Below are positions 7,185 to 7,346 of a DNA stretch of 7,346 bases, piece by piece. Every line of letters starts with the position of its first letter. Position 1 is the first letter of the stretch. Position numbers and translations under genes: made by a program. Source of the DNA: Cytophagaceae bacterium. Its GTDB lineage: Bacteria > Bacteroidota > Bacteroidia > Cytophagales > Cytophagaceae. The DNA is taken from positions 1-7,346 of the forward strand of contig JAGKWN010000153.1 in assembly GCA_021151805.1 (NCBI GenBank), read 5' to 3'. The notes beneath the pieces are model-generated. The model was not told where the DNA came from, did not search any database, and worked only from the letters and a program-made list of their open reading frames with translations.

Positions 7185-7346
7185 TATCCATTTTATTCCT
7201 GAATGTTATGCCGAGACAGAAATGGTCAAACATTTATTTGATATAAAAAATACTGATCAACTTAATCATGCTTATGGTATTGGTGATGTAAGTAATAAAT
7301 TAAAAAAAGATGATATTCGAGGCTATTTAAACATAGGCTTCATAGA
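7177..7346 (+). CDS. Start of a second cassette gene, unknown function, truncated by window end
   Basis: An open frame starts at ATG 7177-7179, inside the last codons of the ATPase gene (stop 7182-7184), and continues 56 codons to the window edge without a stop. The tight overlap in a different frame and the same low G+C indicate translational coupling to the ATPase and a joint function. The visible N-terminus begins MPNIHFIPECYAETEMVKHL: a short hydrophobic strand, then an acidic residue and an E-x2-E-x-E-rich helix start. This loosely recalls the opening of TOPRIM-like or DUF4276-like proteins (strand, then a Glu in a V-E-G type turn), but the glycine is absent and the rest of the fold is not visible. 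I do not recognise the family with confidence. A nuclease or other effector role is inferred from position alone. Confidence 0.65.
   Translation, partial: MPNIHFIPECYAETEMVKHLFDIKNTDQLNHAYGIGDVSNKLKKDDIRGYLNIGFI

Overview
The window looks like chromosomal DNA from a Bacteroidota bacterium, most likely a Cytophaga-like member of the Cytophagales. The basis is a very large DUF2723 membrane protein of the kind typical of that phylum, a distinctive short alpha-glucan phosphorylase, poor Shine-Dalgarno signals before most genes, and moderate G+C in the core genes. This placement is a judgement from protein features, not a database match.

Layout: (1) 35-1672, minus strand, a 545-residue GT35-type alpha-glucan phosphorylase in which the residue aligned with the PLP-binding lysine is threonine. 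(2) 1673-2036, a 364-base intergenic region between divergent genes, which must hold both promoters. (3) 2037-5015, plus strand, a 992-residue multi-spanning DUF2723 (TMEM260/GT117-like) protein with a large soluble C-terminal part, closed by a strong hairpin terminator at 5018-5054. (4) 5127-5924, plus strand, an RlmB/TrmH-type SPOUT 2'-O-methyltransferase acting on RNA, closed by a second hairpin at 5944-5985. (5) 6084 to the window end, plus strand, a markedly AT-rich pair: a complete 366-residue OLD/AAA15/AAA21-like ATPase, and a second gene that overlaps it by 8 bases and runs off the edge.

The first three genes look like independently transcribed core functions: storage-glucan turnover, envelope protein glycosylation (inferred) and ribosome maturation. 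The last two look like an acquired, translationally coupled cassette. An ATPase of this family followed by a small overlapping partner is the usual architecture of two-gene phage-defence modules (ATPase plus nuclease/TOPRIM-type effector). I cannot assign it to a named system, because the partner is cut after 56 codons. It is the best candidate for an undescribed system here.
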